Assembly: GCF_019599265.1 (NCBI RefSeq)
Contig: NZ_JAHZTC010000010.1
Coordinates: 105,074-169,073 of the forward strand
Source: Pontibacter sp. HSC-14F20
GTDB taxonomy: Bacteria; Bacteroidota; Bacteroidia; Cytophagales; Hymenobacteraceae
Direction: 5' to 3'
DNA: 64,000 bases
The notes under the pieces were generated by a model that worked only from the letters and a program-made list of their open reading frames with translations, ran no database searches and was not told the DNA's origin. Positions within the stretch are counted from its first letter, which is position 1. Every line of letters begins with the position of its first letter. This document shows positions 61,977 through 64,000 of this stretch, one piece after another. The position numbers and the translations under genes were made by a program.

Positions 61977-62600
61977 ATGACCTTTGAACATCGCCCTTTC
62001 AGACACGAAAAACAATCGTTGGTAGCCGATGTACGGCTTCAGCTGATTTCGTTTATCCGCTCATTCACGCTGCTGCTCTACATCGCGATGGGGATAGCGG
62101 TAGTAGGTGTGGCCATGAAATTTCTGGGACTGACAGGCGGCAGTTTTGTGTTCGTGTTTGCCATGGCCGTGCTGATGCTCTTACTGCTGGTGCAGGTCGG
62201 CTTGTCTTTTTTCTACATTGTGTCGAATGTATGGCTGGCGCTTTTGGGTGCATTTTGTAGTTTTTCGCTCGTGACGGGGCTACTGGCACTTATTTTCCGC
62301 TACCAGAACTGGTTTGGCTGGCAGGTGATTTTCTATGCCGTGGTTCCGCTTTACATTTTGGTGGGCGTACTGCTATTCCTATACCTGAAGCGCTTCCAGA
62401 AACTACATGAGCCGCTGCGCAAGTTCTTTTACCGCAACATGGTTTTCCCTTTTGTTTTTCTGTTTCTGTTAGGTATCGTGTCCTTCATGTTTAGTGCTGA
62501 CCGCTTTAACCAGGAGGAGAACCCCGTGCTGCAGGAATCTCCTATACCTGCCGACGGTGCCGCCGCAGAAGATACGACAGGGCTGTGGCGGGCATATTGA
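61977..62600 (+). CDS. Hypothetical four-helix membrane protein
   Basis: This 207-residue protein has a basic N-terminus and about five helices (31-52, 55-85, 90-115, 120-140 and 150-170), then a short acidic Pro-Ala tail. It is possibly the last gene of the membrane-protein run starting at 58392. Family not recognised. Confidence 0.55.
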   Translation: MTFEHRPFRHEKQSLVADVRLQLISFIRSFTLLLYIAMGIAVVGVAMKFLGLTGGSFVFVFAMAVLMLLLLVQVGLSFFYIVSNVWLALLGAFCSFSLVTGLLALIFRYQNWFGWQVIFYAVVPLYILVGVLLFLYLKRFQKLHEPLRKFFYRNMVFPFVFLFLLGIVSFMFSADRFNQEENPVLQESPIPADGAAAEDTTGLWRAY

Positions 62601-62655
62601 ACGCACACAAGGTATAGGGTTGACTAAAAGGAGAAATATTAGTAGTTTCAAATAT

Positions 62656-63855
62656 ATGAAACAGGCACTCCTTTTCTCCTTCTTCTTCTCGTTCGTTCTT
62701 ACATTACAGGCCCAGACGCTGAAAGGCCGTGTGTTGGATGCTGCCACCAACGATCCGATAGAATTTGTGTCAGTCTACCTGAACACTACTACGCGGGGCA
62801 CGAACACCAACGATAAGGGCGAATTTGCGCTTGCGATGCCCTCTGGCACTTACGAAGTCGTCATCTCATACCTGGGCTACGAGCCGCTGGTGCACAGGGT
62901 GCAGTCTGATAGCCTGCCTGCATCCATCCTCTTTAAGCTGACACCCAAAGCCCATATGCTGGGAGTAGTAGAAGTGCAAGGGAAGCGAGATGCGCAGTGG
63001 TATGAAAACCTGCAGGTATTCAAAGAAAACTTTCCTGGACGGAGCTGGATTGCAAGAGGCTGCAAGCTTTTAAACCCGGAAGTACTGACCATTGATTTTG
63101 ACCAACGCAGTGGTGTATTGGCAGTTTCAGCCAGAGGGCCGCTTCTGATCGAAAATAGTTTGCTAGGCTATAAGGTCGAATACTTGTTGACAGACTTTAC
63201 CTACCGAACAAAAGAAGGGTATATTACCTTCGAGGGTTACCCACGTTACGAACCGATGCAAGGCAGCAAAAGCAAGCAGCGCCGCTGGGATAAGAACAGG
63301 GAATCGGCTTACAGAGGCTCCGCCATGCACTTTGCCAGAACGCTGCAGCAGAAGCGCCTTGAAGAAGAGGGTTTTAACCTGCGCCGCCTTTACCGCTTGC
63401 CTAACCCCAACCGGCCAACTGAAGAAGAAATAGCTGACGCCCGGGCGTACCTGAACGCGAATGGCAACACGATCACTGTTTCCGATAGCATCAGCGATAT
63501 CCTGAAACGCGCCCGTTTGCCACGATTTGTAGAACAGTTAGACATAAAGCCTGTGCCTTACAGCGAGTACCTGACACTTGGCAAAGGCAAAGCCCGTTTG
63601 TCTTTTGAGCAATTCCTGCAAGTGGTGTATACCGGCGAGCAGGAAGAACCGGCTTACGTCAGCAGTACCTCCAATTTTATAAATGGATCCAGCGCGCGCA
63701 AGCCAACATACCAAACATCAGTTTTCTCTTTGCAGTCAAATGTGGTAGAAGTAGAAGCCTCGGGGAATTTTCTGAACCCGCTTGATGTGCTGTTTGAAGG
63801 ATACTGGGCCTGGGAGAAAGTAGGCGATATGCTGCCGCTCGACTATAAGCTCTAA
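62656..63855 (+). CDS. Surface protein with carboxypeptidase-regulatory-like domain
   Basis: From the ATG at 62656 this has 399 residues, with a signal peptide (1-20, ending LQAQ). Residues 22-100 form a carboxypeptidase-D regulatory (CarboxypepD_reg) sandwich: LKGRVLDAATNDPIEFV, TNDKGEFALAMPSGTYEVVISYLGYE. Downstream is a basic, non-barrel region. In TonB-dependent receptors this domain sits before a plug and barrel, but those are absent here. The open frame to 62494 overlaps the preceding gene and is rejected as start. Confidence 0.78.
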   Translation: MKQALLFSFFFSFVLTLQAQTLKGRVLDAATNDPIEFVSVYLNTTTRGTNTNDKGEFALAMPSGTYEVVISYLGYEPLVHRVQSDSLPASILFKLTPKAHMLGVVEVQGKRDAQWYENLQVFKENFPGRSWIARGCKLLNPEVLTIDFDQRSGVLAVSARGPLLIENSLLGYKVEYLLTDFTYRTKEGYITFEGYPRYEPMQGSKSKQRRWDKNRESAYRGSAMHFARTLQQKRLEEEGFNLRRLYRLPNPNRPTEEEIADARAYLNANGNTITVSDSISDILKRARLPRFVEQLDIKPVPYSEYLTLGKGKARLSFEQFLQVVYTGEQEEPAYVSSTSNFINGSSARKPTYQTSVFSLQSNVVEVEASGNFLNPLDVLFEGYWAWEKVGDMLPLDYKL

Positions 63856-63934
63856 CCCTAATCAAGGCCACCACTAGTACACAGTCAACTTAGTAGGTAA
63901 TGATTGCGTTTCTTCCTTAAAAGCAGGAGGAAGC

Positions 63935-64000
63935 ATGGAGAAGATAGAAATAAAATTGAGTGAATCAGATAAAGAGTACCTGGAGCATTATGTGAGCAAA
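63935..64000 (+). CDS. Start of an unidentified gene (partial, 22 codons)
   Basis: An ATG at 63935 opens a frame to the window edge, encoding MEKIEIKLSESDKEYLEHYV. It is preceded at 8 bases by AGGAGG, a strong Shine-Dalgarno that is unusual in this organism. The charged helical start could belong to an IS630-like transposase or a small regulator; neither can be decided from 22 residues. Confidence 0.4.
   Translation, partial: MEKIEIKLSESDKEYLEHYVSK

Overview
The window looks like chromosomal DNA from a Bacteroidota bacterium of the Cytophagales, most likely a Hymenobacteraceae relative of Pontibacter or Hymenobacter. This is inferred from gene content and style, not from a search. The evidence is two proteins with type IX secretion (T9SS) C-terminal sorting domains, many outer-membrane barrels and SusD-free surface proteins, a tRNA promoter of the Bacteroidota -33/-7 type (TAAATTTG), a general lack of Shine-Dalgarno sequences, and Bacteroidota-type families such as DUF2911, PepSY-like, HD-PycTM and DUF2157/DUF4401/GDYXXLXY. 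No rRNA, CRISPR array, prophage or complete insertion sequence is visible. There is one tRNA gene (Arg, anticodon CCT).

Layout. 0-8 kb: tail of an RND efflux pump, an acyl-carrier-like protein without its serine, then small envelope, peptidase, thioredoxin, DJ-1, YceI and barrel genes. 7.9-8.5 kb: a gene-free stretch with a cluster of DnaA-box-like sites. 8.5-13 kb: a histone-deacetylase-family enzyme, two tiny membrane proteins, and a type III polyketide synthase, methyltransferase and FAD oxidoreductase cluster. 13-20.7 kb: a small T9SS protein, a lipoprotein, tRNA-Arg, an HD-PycTM protein, and a giant metallophosphoesterase/barrel protein followed by another barrel. 20.8-33.5 kb: polyphosphate kinase with a SixA-like phosphatase, HflX, MurF, a VCBS-repeat T9SS protein, an omega-amidase/methionine aminotransferase pair, and an Fe-S uracil-DNA glycosylase. 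Two related intergenic repeats sit at 23.8 and 30.8 kb. 33.5-40.8 kb: two disordered charge-rich proteins, a lone receiver, a PAS-only sensor and Mfd. 40.9-43.6 kb: an AT-rich island with unknown membrane proteins and a methyltransferase. 43.6-52.6 kb: a CPBP protease, a J-domain protein, an ABC exporter, a PepSY-like protein, an MscS channel, a DUF2911 protein and GluQ-RS. 52.8-57.8 kb: more AT-rich genes, namely an esterase, an odd ABC ATPase pair, a fused DoxDA and a Crp-type regulator. 57.9-64 kb: a run of membrane proteins including the DUF2157/DUF4401/GDYXXLXY trio, a carboxypeptidase-regulatory-like protein, and the first codons of an unidentified gene.

The most striking sequence-level signal is a short word, AGGTATAGC (core GGTATA/TATACC). 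By eye the core occurs about 45-50 times in the first 10 kb, roughly ten times the chance expectation. It occurs in all reading frames, on both strands, between genes and inside terminator stems and loops. It is scarce in the AT-rich 40.9-43.6 kb island. It behaves like a genome-wide DNA-level signal and also marks probable recent acquisitions.
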